DNA of 49,821 nucleotides. Source: a virus. Of the stretch, positions 37,699 through 46,738 are shown piece by piece (the first letter of the stretch is position 1; each line of letters opens with the position of its first letter). The position numbers and the translations under genes were made by a program. The notes under the pieces are model-generated. The model was not told the DNA's origin, ran no database searches, and was given only the letters and a program-made list of their open reading frames with translations. Location of the stretch: IMG/VR virus record IMGVR_UViG_3300031521_000099, positions 1 through 49,821 of that record; one strand, written 5' to 3'.

Positions 37699-38664
37699 TT
37701 GCATAAGTTATACAAGCAAGAAGGAACAGATTTAATTGATATAACTAATTACGTTGGTAGAATAACAAGAAGAAGTACAGCAAAAGAAGTATCAGAAGAA
37801 GTGAATTTTGAAATGATTTACGATGATATTTACACAGTGAAAACATCATTAGTAGAAGGAGATATAATTGTTTTAAAGAATAATGATAAAGTTTATTTTA
37901 AGGGAGTTGTTATAACTAGAGAGTTTAACGGCAGAGGTAAAATATCGTATAAATCGCATGATTTCGGATGGTATCTCAATAAAAATGAAGATATTTATCA
38001 ATTTAATGCAAGTGTTACATCTAACATAAAAAGAATTTTAAATGATTATAAAATACCAATTGGTAAAATAACAGAAATACCAACAATATTTAAAAATTTA
38101 AGGCGTGGAACTCTTTCCAAAATAATAGAAGAAAACATAGAATTGGGACAAAAGGAACAAGGTAAAAAATACAGATGGGAAATGGTTGGAGACAGTTTTT
38201 ATCTTGAAGATCTCAATGAAAATATAATAACTTATAATTCTAGTGCTATTTCTGACAACGAAAACGTTAACAAGTATTTAAAAGATATAAAACATAGTAT
38301 ATCTTTAGACGGTTTATACAATGCTATAAGAGTTGTAGGTGAACATAAGAACAACATTAAATACTTAGCTTATGCAGACGATCAAACAAATATTAAAAAA
38401 TACGGCAAATTGCAAAAATTAGAGTATTTAGATAAAGACGATTACAGCAAATCTTCTTCTATATCCAAAAACCAACTAAAAGAATTAAATAAATTGAGCG
38501 AAAAAATATCAGTAACGTTATTAGGTGATGATGATTGCAGGGCAAACAGAGTTATAGAAATCGAAGAACCAATAAATAAAATAAGTGGAAAGTTTTTAAT
38601 AAACTCTTGTACTCATAATATTGGATCAATACATACTATGAATTTAGAATTGGAGGTTTTATAA
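37699..38664 (+). CDS. tail hub protein, XkdQ / gp27-like
   Basis: About 321 residues. LIDITNYVGRITRRSTAKEVSEEVNFEMIY opening and the CRANRVIEIEEPINKISGKFLINSCTHN end are typical of XkdQ-like hub proteins. TTG 37699 is preferred behind AGGTG; GTG 37690 overlaps that site. Adjacent to the XkdP-like and XkdR-like genes in canonical order. Confidence 0.8.
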   Translation: MHKLYKQEGTDLIDITNYVGRITRRSTAKEVSEEVNFEMIYDDIYTVKTSLVEGDIIVLKNNDKVYFKGVVITREFNGRGKISYKSHDFGWYLNKNEDIYQFNASVTSNIKRILNDYKIPIGKITEIPTIFKNLRRGTLSKIIEENIELGQKEQGKKYRWEMVGDSFYLEDLNENIITYNSSAISDNENVNKYLKDIKHSISLDGLYNAIRVVGEHKNNIKYLAYADDQTNIKKYGKLQKLEYLDKDDYSKSSSISKNQLKELNKLSEKISVTLLGDDDCRANRVIEIEEPINKISGKFLINSCTHNIGSIHTMNLELEVL

Positions 38665-39069
38665 ATGGAAAACGATAAATTAACAGATTTAGCTTTGTTA
38701 TTTAAGGAAAGGGATAACCCTTCTCCCTTTCAGGCAGGTACAGCTTTTGTAGTACAAGAAAATCCATTAGTTTTGAAAATGGAGGATTCTGTTTTTTTAG
38801 CTGCTGAATATAACAATGTAGTGTGGTCAAAAAGTATCCTAGCAGGTTACAAGAGAGACTTTTTAATTAATCCTGTGTATGGCGTAACAGATGTTAGGTC
38901 AGGAGGTAGCGGTGATCCCGCTTTTGCTAGTCACGATCATGCTTATAAGGCTGATATAACTGGATCAATAACGTGGACAGACAATCCCAAAATAGGTGAT
39001 GAGTATATAGTAATACCGATTAATAACGGTAACATGTGGTATGTGTTCGATAAGGCGGTGAGACTATGA
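38665..39069 (+). CDS. baseplate protein, XkdR-like (DUF2577)
   Basis: A 134-residue protein starting right after the hub gene (TAAATGG). NPSPFQAGTAFVVQENPLVLKM is an OB-like start, and DHDHAYKADITGSITW-like and YIVIPINNGNMWYVFDKA segments match DUF2577 baseplate proteins. Overlaps the next gene by 4 bases. Confidence 0.8.
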   Translation: MENDKLTDLALLFKERDNPSPFQAGTAFVVQENPLVLKMEDSVFLAAEYNNVVWSKSILAGYKRDFLINPVYGVTDVRSGGSGDPAFASHDHAYKADITGSITWTDNPKIGDEYIVIPINNGNMWYVFDKAVRL

Positions 39070-39641
39070 GTTTATTTCCTACCAATGCAAGTTTTTCAAT
39101 TAGTGGAACAGAAAGCGTAAACACAATAAGAGACAGAGGAATTAATTTTTTATTTGATTTTAACACTAAAGAATTTGTTTTAAAAGACGGAAAATTAATA
39201 CAGTTATCAGGTGATGCATCGGTGGTATTTTGGATTGAAAAAACGCTAAGAACAGAATACGAAAGATCTCCTGTTTATTGGAATACTGAATATGGTTTTG
39301 GAATAGAAAGATTTATAGGAGTTGCGTTACCTCCTGAAATAATTAAACTGCAGTTTGAAGATAATTTAAAACGGTCTTTGTTGCAACACGAACGTATTAA
39401 ATCTATAAATAATTTCTACCTAAGTAAAGTTTCTGATAGTTCAGAAGTTGCAATAAATATGGAAATTGAATTGAATTCCATAACTGAAACAGAAGAATCT
39501 TTTGCAAGTTTTAGTGATGGAGATTTTATAACTTTGACAACAGTAGATGAAATAAAAGACTTTGTAGGAGTTAAATTAATAACAAATAATTTACTTTTAT
39601 TTAAAACAAATCTTGGAGAACAGATTTATGTTAAAATGTAA
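39066..39641 (+). CDS. baseplate protein, XkdS-like (gp25/DUF2634)
   Basis: A 191-residue protein: FDFNTKEFVLKDGKLIQLSG, VFWIEKTLRTEYERSPVYWN and IKLQFEDNLKRSLLQHERI follow the DUF2634/gp25-like wedge pattern. Coupled by ATGA overlap to the previous gene. Confidence 0.85.
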   Translation: MSLFPTNASFSISGTESVNTIRDRGINFLFDFNTKEFVLKDGKLIQLSGDASVVFWIEKTLRTEYERSPVYWNTEYGFGIERFIGVALPPEIIKLQFEDNLKRSLLQHERIKSINNFYLSKVSDSSEVAINMEIELNSITETEESFASFSDGDFITLTTVDEIKDFVGVKLITNNLLLFKTNLGEQIYVKM

Positions 39642-39655
39642 TAAGGGGGTGCAAA

Positions 39656-40717
39656 ATGGCTGATAGCAGGGACATAATTCGCGAAAGAATACTAACTAGT
39701 GTAAATGATATTTACGACAAATCAACAGGAAGTTTAACTTGGGAGTTGTCGCAAGGGTTAGGATTGGAACTAGAATCGAAATATATTGAAATTGACGATT
39801 CTTTAGAACAAAAATTTGCAGGAACAGCAGACTTTGAAAACTTAAAAGTAATTGCATATGAAAGAGGAATTGATTGGAAACCTGCAACTAAAGCGAGTGG
39901 AATTGTAAAAATTACCGGAATGAATGGATCTGTTATAAAGGAAGGTGATTTAGTTGGTAGTGAACTAAATGAATATGTAATAACGGAAACCAAAACAATC
40001 GGAATAAGTGGATTTGAAAACGTTAATGTAGAATGTACAGTTTTAGGATCACAAGGGAATACATTAGCTAATACAATTAACCGATTCCCAAAAACTTTAG
40101 TAGGTTTAAATTTGGTAACCAACGAATTAGCGTTTACTAATGGATACTCCGAAGAAACTAGAGAAGAATTACTGCAACGTTACTACAACGAGGTACGCAG
40201 ACCTGCAACAAGCGGAAACGCGTACCACTACCAAAAATGGGCTGAAAGTGTAACTGGTGTAGGCATGGTTAAAGTAAAGCCTATTTGGAATGGAGCAGGA
40301 ACAGTAAAAGTATTGGTTATAGATCGCAACAAAGAATTGGCTACAACTGAGTTAATACAAGATGTTGCAACGTATATCGAGACAGTGCGACCAATTGGGG
40401 CAAGTGTGACAGTTAGTACTGGCGATAAATTAACGGTAAATGTATCAGCAAGGATAAGCGTTAAAAATGATTTTACGATTGACCAGGTTACTACATCAAT
40501 AACTAATAGCCTTAAACAATATTTTAAAGATATTACGTTTGTAGATTTGTATGTTTTTTACGCTAAAATCGGTAATATTATTTTTAATACCGCAGGAGTT
40601 GCAGACATTGATTATAATTTATTATTAATTAATGGATTGAATAAAAACATTGGATTGGTTGACAGCAACGTAAAAACAGAAGTGCCAACTCTCGGAACAT
40701 TAACACTGACACAATAG
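39656..40717 (+). CDS. baseplate J-like protein, XkdT
   Basis: A 353-residue baseplate wedge protein. TGSLTWELSQGLGLELESKYIEI, the RGIDWKPATKASGIVKITG block and YYNEVRRPATSGNAYHYQKWAESVTGVG are diagnostic of the baseplate J/gp47 family. Normal length and order. Confidence 0.92.
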   Translation: MADSRDIIRERILTSVNDIYDKSTGSLTWELSQGLGLELESKYIEIDDSLEQKFAGTADFENLKVIAYERGIDWKPATKASGIVKITGMNGSVIKEGDLVGSELNEYVITETKTIGISGFENVNVECTVLGSQGNTLANTINRFPKTLVGLNLVTNELAFTNGYSEETREELLQRYYNEVRRPATSGNAYHYQKWAESVTGVGMVKVKPIWNGAGTVKVLVIDRNKELATTELIQDVATYIETVRPIGASVTVSTGDKLTVNVSARISVKNDFTIDQVTTSITNSLKQYFKDITFVDLYVFYAKIGNIIFNTAGVADIDYNLLLINGLNKNIGLVDSNVKTEVPTLGTLTLTQ

Positions 40718-40727
40718 GAGGTGCTAT

Positions 40728-41336
40728 ATGTCAGAAATAATCTACTACCTTCCTAGTTATTACAATAAAAGCATTTTCCTAAGAAACATTACTGAAAGTT
40801 ATGATAAAGAATTAAACTTATTAGAAAGTTATTACCAAGAAACGCAAAATCAATTTGTAGTACCCACCGCAACAAAATCATTAAAGGATTATGAATTAGA
40901 ATATGGATTGCCGATAAATCCACTAGGAATAACAATAGATGAACGCAGGAGTCGTGTAATGGCACGCATGAGGGGATTTGGTACTGCAACTAAGGCAATG
41001 ATTAAAAAGGTTATAGATTCGTGGACAAATGGTGATGTTGAAATTATTGAATTTATGACTCATTATAGTATGTCTGACAAAACACATGAACAATTAAAGC
41101 AATACACTTATGGTCAACTTAATTTAAACGACTATAGGATTAAAGTTATATTTAATAGTGTATTGGGTATGCCTAGCAACATGCAAGATGTTTATAACGC
41201 GGTTAGTGAAATAATTCCTGCACACTTAGAAATTATTTACTCATTTAAGTATCGCAGGCATGAAGAATTAAAAAGTAGAACACATTACAATCTAAACGGA
41301 TTTACACACGATCAAATAAGACAAGGGGTGATATAA
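40728..41336 (+). CDS. baseplate protein, XkdU / YmfQ-like (DUF2313)
   Basis: A 202-residue wedge protein: YLPSYYNKSIFLRNITESYDKEL, then LKDYELEYGLPINPLGITIDERRSRVMARM and IPAHLEIIYSFKYR match DUF2313. AGGAGGTG ribosome site; stop overlaps the next start. Confidence 0.88.
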   Translation: MSEIIYYLPSYYNKSIFLRNITESYDKELNLLESYYQETQNQFVVPTATKSLKDYELEYGLPINPLGITIDERRSRVMARMRGFGTATKAMIKKVIDSWTNGDVEIIEFMTHYSMSDKTHEQLKQYTYGQLNLNDYRIKVIFNSVLGMPSNMQDVYNAVSEIIPAHLEIIYSFKYRRHEELKSRTHYNLNGFTHDQIRQGVI

Positions 41337-42364
41337 TGCCAACATTTACACCAAATATAAATTTAAAAAAACCATTGCAATCTGAAAACTATAACATTGA
41401 TGACTTTAACGGAAATGCTGATATTTTAGACACTAAAATAAAAGAATTAGATTCTAAAATAGGAACAGGTGGACTTTTTGTTTTAGATATCGATGGAAAT
41501 ATTACCACTGGAACAGGTGGTGGCGGTGGTGGAGGTGGTGGAACTGGCGCGGATGGTATTGGGGTGAAAACCGCTATAATTAACATTAATGGTCATTTAA
41601 TTATTACATTAACAGATAATACTATAATTGATGCAGGATTAGCAAAAGGAGCAAACGGTTCTAAATGGTATAATGGTTCAGGAGTTCCAAATATTTCGCT
41701 AGGAATGGATGGAGATTATTATTTAAATACCGAAAATAGTGATATCTATAATAAAATATCTAGTTCGTGGGGTTCACCAATACTTAATATTAAAGGTGCA
41801 AGTGGATCAGGAACAGGCGATATGCTTAAAGCCACATACGATACTAATAATAACGGTAAAGTAGACCAATTAGATGATAATTCTGCTATTGATACTGTTA
41901 TCGGTAATCGAACGGCAGATCCAACAACTGCCACAACATATTCATTAACTGGAACAATTACACAATGGTTGTCATGGATAACTAAAAGATTCGAGCAAGT
42001 TACTGGATATATATGGGGAGCAGTTTTACCGTGTACTATTAAATCTTTGTACGAACAAGCGGACATAGGTACACTATTTATTCCTGCAGGATTGCTTTAT
42101 TCTCCGATAACAAGAGCAGGAAGAAATAAAACATACAATAAAATGTTTGTTGACTGTCATGGTGAAAATCCGACTAGTTTAGTTATTACTTTTCATCATA
42201 ACGGATCATTAATTTATACATCTCCTGCAATCACTACCGATTCAACAGAAATTACTGTTTCCTTACCAATAACAGCAGATCAAAAGATACAGGTTTTTAC
42301 TAGCAATACAACTGGATTGACAAAAGGTATTAGTGTTAGTTTAAAGCAGGTGAATAGAGCGTAA
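41336..42364 (+). CDS. tail fiber protein
   Basis: A 342-residue fiber. N-terminal TPNINLKKPLQSENYNIDDFNGN is the baseplate attachment motif common to fibers that follow XkdU. A run of eight Gly (near residues 61-69) is a flexible hinge. The C-terminal 130 residues are beta-rich. One-base overlaps with both neighbours. Confidence 0.78.
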   Translation: MPTFTPNINLKKPLQSENYNIDDFNGNADILDTKIKELDSKIGTGGLFVLDIDGNITTGTGGGGGGGGGTGADGIGVKTAIININGHLIITLTDNTIIDAGLAKGANGSKWYNGSGVPNISLGMDGDYYLNTENSDIYNKISSSWGSPILNIKGASGSGTGDMLKATYDTNNNGKVDQLDDNSAIDTVIGNRTADPTTATTYSLTGTITQWLSWITKRFEQVTGYIWGAVLPCTIKSLYEQADIGTLFIPAGLLYSPITRAGRNKTYNKMFVDCHGENPTSLVITFHHNGSLIYTSPAITTDSTEITVSLPITADQKIQVFTSNTTGLTKGISVSLKQVNRA

Positions 42365-43374
42365 TGGATGTATTTACTAAATTAACCAATCCCTCTGCAT
42401 TACCGACAGGAACAGGTAGCGGTTGTTCGTTCTCTACAGATGGTGTTTATTTAGCAATTGCACATAATATTTCTCCTTTCATAACGATTTACAAGCGAAG
42501 TGGAGATACTTTCACCAAATTGACGAATCCATCGATATTGCCAACGGGTGCAGGTAATGGTTGTTCGTTTTCCAGTGATGGTGTTTATCTGACGGTTTGT
42601 CATTATACAACTCCATTTATAACTATTTATAAAAGAAACGGAGATATTTTTAATAAATTGGCTGATCCTTCAATATTACCTACTTCTTCTTCTTTTGGCT
42701 GTTCTTTTTCCAACGATGGAGTTTATTTATCAGTTGCGCACGATGTAACGCCATTTTTTACAATTTATAAACGTAGTGGCGATTCTTTTACCAAACTATC
42801 TGATCCCGCTACGTTACCAACAGGTACAGGTAACGGATGCTCTTTTTCTCCTGATGTTAACTATTTAATAATTTGCCATTTCACATCTCCTTATATAACA
42901 GTTTACAAACGTAGTGGCGATGCTTTTACTAAACTTGACGATCCTACTACGTTACCGGGATTCGCTTCTCACAACTGTTCATTTTCAGGAGATGGAAATT
43001 ATTTAGCAGTTGCATATAGCGCACCTCCATTTGTTAATATTTATAAAAGAAACGGAGATATATTTACTAAATTAACTGACCCTGTAATTCTTCCTGCTAA
43101 TAATGCATGGGGTTGTTCTTTTTCTAACGATGGAGTTTATTTGTCTATATGTCACCAAAATACACCATTTGTAACCATTTACAAGCGAAGTGGAGATACT
43201 TTCACCAAATTGACGAATCCATCTACATTACCGACAGGAACAGGTAACGGTTGTTCTTTCTCTACAGATGGTGTTTACTTAGCAATTTCTCATGCAACGT
43301 CTCCTTACATTACAATATATAAATCTGACAATGTTTCTTTAATTTTATTTGCACAAGCAATAGGAGGTTTTTAA
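42364..43374 (+). CDS. seven-repeat beta-propeller-like tail protein
   Basis: A 336-residue protein composed of seven tandem 46-residue units from residue 3. Consensus: FTKLTNPSxLPTGTGNGCSF, then S-x-DGVYLAIAH-x4-PFITIYKRSGD. Each has a CSFS-x-DG core and an ITIYKR strand as in WD40-like propeller blades, so a closed seven-blade ring is likely. A 47-bp stretch is identical in repeats 1-2 and 6-7 junctions (42487-42533, 43177-43223). Probably binds a cell-surface ligand. Confidence 0.8.
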   Translation: MDVFTKLTNPSALPTGTGSGCSFSTDGVYLAIAHNISPFITIYKRSGDTFTKLTNPSILPTGAGNGCSFSSDGVYLTVCHYTTPFITIYKRNGDIFNKLADPSILPTSSSFGCSFSNDGVYLSVAHDVTPFFTIYKRSGDSFTKLSDPATLPTGTGNGCSFSPDVNYLIICHFTSPYITVYKRSGDAFTKLDDPTTLPGFASHNCSFSGDGNYLAVAYSAPPFVNIYKRNGDIFTKLTDPVILPANNAWGCSFSNDGVYLSICHQNTPFVTIYKRSGDTFTKLTNPSTLPTGTGNGCSFSTDGVYLAISHATSPYITIYKSDNVSLILFAQAIGGF

Positions 43375-43782
43375 ATGTTTTTATACAAAATAGAAAATAA
43401 TACAAGCAATCAATCAATAATTTCAGATAATGAAAAAGAAATACAAGAATACAAAGAAAACGGTTGGTTATTATCTGAAATACCAATTATTTGGAAAGGT
43501 AAAAATGCTAAAAAGTTAATTAACGGTGAAATAGCAGACGTAGAAATAGAAATAACGGAAGAATACAAACCGACAAAAGAAGAATTAATAAAACAAAAAT
43601 ACAGAGAGGTAAATAGTTACTACAATAACAAGTTAAAAGAAATCGAAAATGCTAGATTATTGGTAGAAAATAGTGGACTGGATAGCAGTAAGTTAATTTT
43701 AAAGTACAAAGAATTGCAAGAAGAATTAAAATTAAAACTTTTAGAGGTGTACAATGGAAAAACTATTGACGTTATTAAATAG
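43375..43782 (+). CDS. tail fiber accessory/assembly protein, XkdW-like
   Basis: A 135-residue protein with an N-terminal beta part (FLYKIENNTSNQSIISDNEKE) and a C-terminal helical coil (LKEIENARLLVENSGLDSSKL). Small proteins of this type follow fiber genes and help fold or attach them. It overlaps the next gene by 29 bases. Confidence 0.6.
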   Translation: MFLYKIENNTSNQSIISDNEKEIQEYKENGWLLSEIPIIWKGKNAKKLINGEIADVEIEITEEYKPTKEELIKQKYREVNSYYNNKLKEIENARLLVENSGLDSSKLILKYKELQEELKLKLLEVYNGKTIDVIK

Positions 43783-43999
43783 CAATATCGATAAGGTTGC
43801 ACATTTTAGCGGTGGTTATATATTAGCCACCTTTTTCCCTATAAATCCATTAATTGGTTTATTGTTGGCTATTATGGCAGGAAAAACAAAAGAAATGTAT
43901 GATCAAAAACATTCAGATAAACACACGGTAGATAAATTTGATGTGATTGCTACGTGGGCAGGTGGAATAGTTGGATTTATGGTATTATATATTAAATAA
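43754..43999 (+). CDS. small membrane protein, possible holin-class
   Basis: An 81-residue protein with two membrane segments (about 17-40 and 63-80) and between them GKTKEMYDQKHSDKHTVDKF. The HFSGGYIL and KEMYD...D pattern recurs in small phage/bacterial membrane proteins (YfiM-like). It lies between fiber genes rather than next to the endolysin, so a lysis role is uncertain. Confidence 0.6.
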   Translation: MEKLLTLLNSNIDKVAHFSGGYILATFFPINPLIGLLLAIMAGKTKEMYDQKHSDKHTVDKFDVIATWAGGIVGFMVLYIK

Positions 44000-44010
44000 G
44001 GGGTGATAAT

Positions 44011-45816
44011 ATGACAACTAAAAATATAGTTCCTAATAATACTAATGAAGGATCTTTGGGAGTTGCAAATAAAGTATGGGGTTCTGCTTTTATTAAAGAT
44101 TTAACAGTAACAGGAAATTTAATGGGTAATGTAACAAGCAAGGGAATAATTGATGTAGCTTCATATGGAGCAATGGGCAACGCTAATTATTTTAATGTGG
44201 CTGATAATAAATTTTATGTCGATGCAGGTTTTTCTGTTTTATCGCATGACGATTCTGATTCTATTATTTCAGCTATTGCAGATGCTATGGCTAAAGGATA
44301 CACAACAATTATTTTTCCTATGAGCAGTTATTGGATAAGCAAGCAAATAAATATATTAAAACCCAATATAATTATTAAAGGTAACGGAAGTTTAGGAATG
44401 GACGGAACAATTAAATCAACATTTTCAGGGATTACTTTCAACTGTTTTCCTGATATAAACGATGGTAGTTACGGTAAAATATACTTTGAAGATATTACAT
44501 TAATTGGCTATGGAAATGCTACATTAACAGGTACAGGTTTATCTTTAACCAATGTCCATAGTACAACTCAAAAAAACATCCATATTATAAATTTCAGAAC
44601 TAACATTTTATTGTCTTCTAGCTATTTAAATACATTTATTAGTTTACAATCTAGTAATTCTAACGATGGTGATATAGGAGTTAAGAGCATACTAGCAAAC
44701 AATAATACTTTTATCGGCGGATGGATGTATAAAAGCTGTATGAAGTTCGATACTGGTAATTGCACAGTAATAGGAATGGATTTTGAGCCAGGAACAGCAA
44801 GTAATGAATTTGATAACTCTACGTTAATAAATTGCAGATTTGAAAGAATTACTAATACATTTAAAGGGTTTGAATATTTAATACTTAACAGTAATTGTAA
44901 CGTAATTGGTGGAAACTTTGTTTGGGACACTTCTTCATGGCCAGATCCATGTTTAATAAGAGTTAAAGGTTCAAACAATAAAATAAACACAAATTTTTTA
45001 TATTCTCATAATTTGATTTTTTTAGATAGAACAAGCAAAAATAACGAAATTTCTTTATTATCTAAACATATTTCGGTTTCTTCATCAACTTATGAGTATT
45101 CAACTCCTATACTTGATTTAGGAATAAACAATAAAATAACATATAGGGATGAAACAAACGGAGAAACTATTGATTATGGAATTACGTCAGATAGCGTCAC
45201 TACAGTTGTTGGAAACTTTTCAAAGACAAATTTAGTTAACAGGAGTGCATTAGCACCGCAAAATTTAACAAGAACAGATGGTTCAATTGAAGTTGTTGAT
45301 CCGGTTGGGTTGTTTAAAGGCGATAAGTTTGTAGTTAACGGAACTAGCGGAGCAGTTAGAAGCTATTCAAATCCTCAAATTTTAATAGCTGATGGCACTA
45401 AAATTTATGCTACATCCGCTTACTTGTTTATTCCTTCCGCTAATCCTGTTACTAGTATAACAGTAGGTTCAGTACTAGGACAAGGTACTACCATTACTGA
45501 TTTGCCTAAAAATAGATGGTTTAGAATTATTTTTTTCGCTCAACCGAAATCAGGTGTAGAATTGCGCTTTAATGCTACAGTTAATAATCCAGTAATAGGT
45601 CAAACGTTTTATATGGCTTACCCTAATATTTTTATTGGTAGTAATCCGGGAATACCTACAGAATCATTAGTATTTAGTGGTGGAGATTTTAAATTAAACC
45701 CATCAATTAAAGCAAAAACATATAACCCAATAACTACTACGGCTGATATTTCAGCAACTAGAAAAATAGCAGTAGAAATAAATGGAGAAACTTTATATAT
45801 TTTAGCAACTACTTAA
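44011..45816 (+). CDS. tail spike with beta-helix domain
   Basis: A 601-residue protein. The head VPNNTNEGSLGVANKVWGSAF is a fiber attachment motif. From about residue 50 (IDVASYGAMGN, DSDSIISAIADAMAKGYTTI) it has the entry of a pectate-lyase-like right-handed beta-helix, with Asn-rich rungs to about 380. The C-terminal 200 residues are beta-sandwich-like, perhaps carbohydrate binding. Likely host-receptor depolymerase or adhesin. A G9 tract follows its stop. Confidence 0.8.
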   Translation: MTTKNIVPNNTNEGSLGVANKVWGSAFIKDLTVTGNLMGNVTSKGIIDVASYGAMGNANYFNVADNKFYVDAGFSVLSHDDSDSIISAIADAMAKGYTTIIFPMSSYWISKQINILKPNIIIKGNGSLGMDGTIKSTFSGITFNCFPDINDGSYGKIYFEDITLIGYGNATLTGTGLSLTNVHSTTQKNIHIINFRTNILLSSSYLNTFISLQSSNSNDGDIGVKSILANNNTFIGGWMYKSCMKFDTGNCTVIGMDFEPGTASNEFDNSTLINCRFERITNTFKGFEYLILNSNCNVIGGNFVWDTSSWPDPCLIRVKGSNNKINTNFLYSHNLIFLDRTSKNNEISLLSKHISVSSSTYEYSTPILDLGINNKITYRDETNGETIDYGITSDSVTTVVGNFSKTNLVNRSALAPQNLTRTDGSIEVVDPVGLFKGDKFVVNGTSGAVRSYSNPQILIADGTKIYATSAYLFIPSANPVTSITVGSVLGQGTTITDLPKNRWFRIIFFAQPKSGVELRFNATVNNPVIGQTFYMAYPNIFIGSNPGIPTESLVFSGGDFKLNPSIKAKTYNPITTTADISATRKIAVEINGETLYILATT

Positions 45817-45817
45817 T

Positions 45818-45826
45818 GGGGGGGGG
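45818..45826 (+). repeat. G9 homopolymer at the ribosome site of the ComEA-like gene
   Basis: Nine G in an AT-rich genome, between the spike stop and ATG 45832. It contains the only ribosome-binding sequence of the next gene. Preceded by an ATG (45816) whose frame is set by tract length. Confidence 0.75.
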
Positions 45827-45831
45827 TAAAA

Positions 45832-46173
45832 ATGGAATTACAACGAAAAATACAATTTAATTTTGTAATGCTGACAGTGTGCTTATGCATACTGTCCTCA
45901 CTTGCAACATATATTATTATTAAATCGCAACCGACTATTACACAATCTCAAAATGTATATATTAATAAGAATCCAGAAAAAGAAAAAGTAAACATAAATA
46001 CTGCAACTTTTGAAGAATTGGAGATGTTGCCTATTATTGGAAATAAAAAAGCCAAAGATATTATTAAAAATAGACCTTATCATAATATATACGATATCGC
46101 TAAAATAAAAGGGATAGGAAAAGATTCTATACCTAAATTAGAAAACATAATAACATGTGGGGAGGTTAATTAA
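45832..46173 (+). CDS. ComEA-like helix-hairpin-helix protein with membrane anchor
   Basis: A 113-residue protein: one N-terminal membrane segment (residues about 10-30), a linker, then VNINTATFEELEMLPIIGNKKAKDII and IKGIGKDSIPKLENII, two helix-hairpin-helix motifs of the ComEA type. ComEA binds incoming DNA outside the membrane. In a phage it could anchor DNA or block competing DNA entry; no such role is established. It lies between the spike and lysis genes. Confidence 0.78.
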   Translation: MELQRKIQFNFVMLTVCLCILSSLATYIIIKSQPTITQSQNVYINKNPEKEKVNINTATFEELEMLPIIGNKKAKDIIKNRPYHNIYDIAKIKGIGKDSIPKLENIITCGEVN

Positions 46174-46176
46174 ATA

Positions 46177-46503
46177 ATGTTTGAATTATTAAATATTGAA
46201 AATGTAACAGTAGTGGGTGTATTGCTTGTAGCATGTGTTTACTTAGTAAAGAGTAATGATGCGGCAGTAAAAGAGTTATCAAAAAGGCACACGGAAGAAG
46301 AAGAAAGGTTATTAGAAGAATACAAAGAAATAAAAGAAGAACGCAAAATAGAACGAAAGGAATGGCTTGAAGCATTAGGTAAGAACACGCAAGAACTTAA
46401 TAACATTGCAAGAAGATTAGAAATTATACCAAACTTACAACAAGACGTTGACACCATTAAAAATGATATGCTGATTATTAAAACTAAGATTGGTAGTCAT
46501 TAG
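46177..46503 (+). CDS. XhlA/BhlA-like membrane-coiled-coil protein
   Basis: A 108-residue protein with an N-terminal membrane helix (VTVVGVLLVACVYLV) and a long charged coiled coil (RHTEEEERLLEEYKEIKEER). Similar proteins accompany holins (XhlA) or resemble BhlA. Start ATG 46177; shares a stop/ATG region (TAGATG) with the holin-like gene. Confidence 0.65.
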   Translation: MFELLNIENVTVVGVLLVACVYLVKSNDAAVKELSKRHTEEEERLLEEYKEIKEERKIERKEWLEALGKNTQELNNIARRLEIIPNLQQDVDTIKNDMLIIKTKIGSH

Positions 46504-46737
46504 ATGTTAAATAAAATTTTAAAAGATGTGGCAAGAACGTTATATGATGATAATGATTTTAAGTTAATATCATTACCAAGAGTTGTTTTTGCAATATCTT
46601 GCATATGTGTAATAATTTCTTGGATAGCTGATCAATTTTTTGAGTTTAAATATAGCAATATGACTCAATTAGTTGCGTGGTCTAGTGCAAATGCAGGGGC
46701 TTATGCGGTTAAAAAATATGTAGACGGAGGTAAATAA
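46504..46737 (+). CDS. holin-like protein
   Basis: A 77-residue protein with two hydrophobic segments (VVFAISCICVIISWIADQFF and MTQLVAWSSANAGAYAV) and charged ends, the size and layout of small class II holins. Directly next to the XhlA-like gene and upstream of the endolysin candidate, which supports the call. Confidence 0.65.
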   Translation: MLNKILKDVARTLYDDNDFKLISLPRVVFAISCICVIISWIADQFFEFKYSNMTQLVAWSSANAGAYAVKKYVDGGK

Positions 46738-46738
46738 C

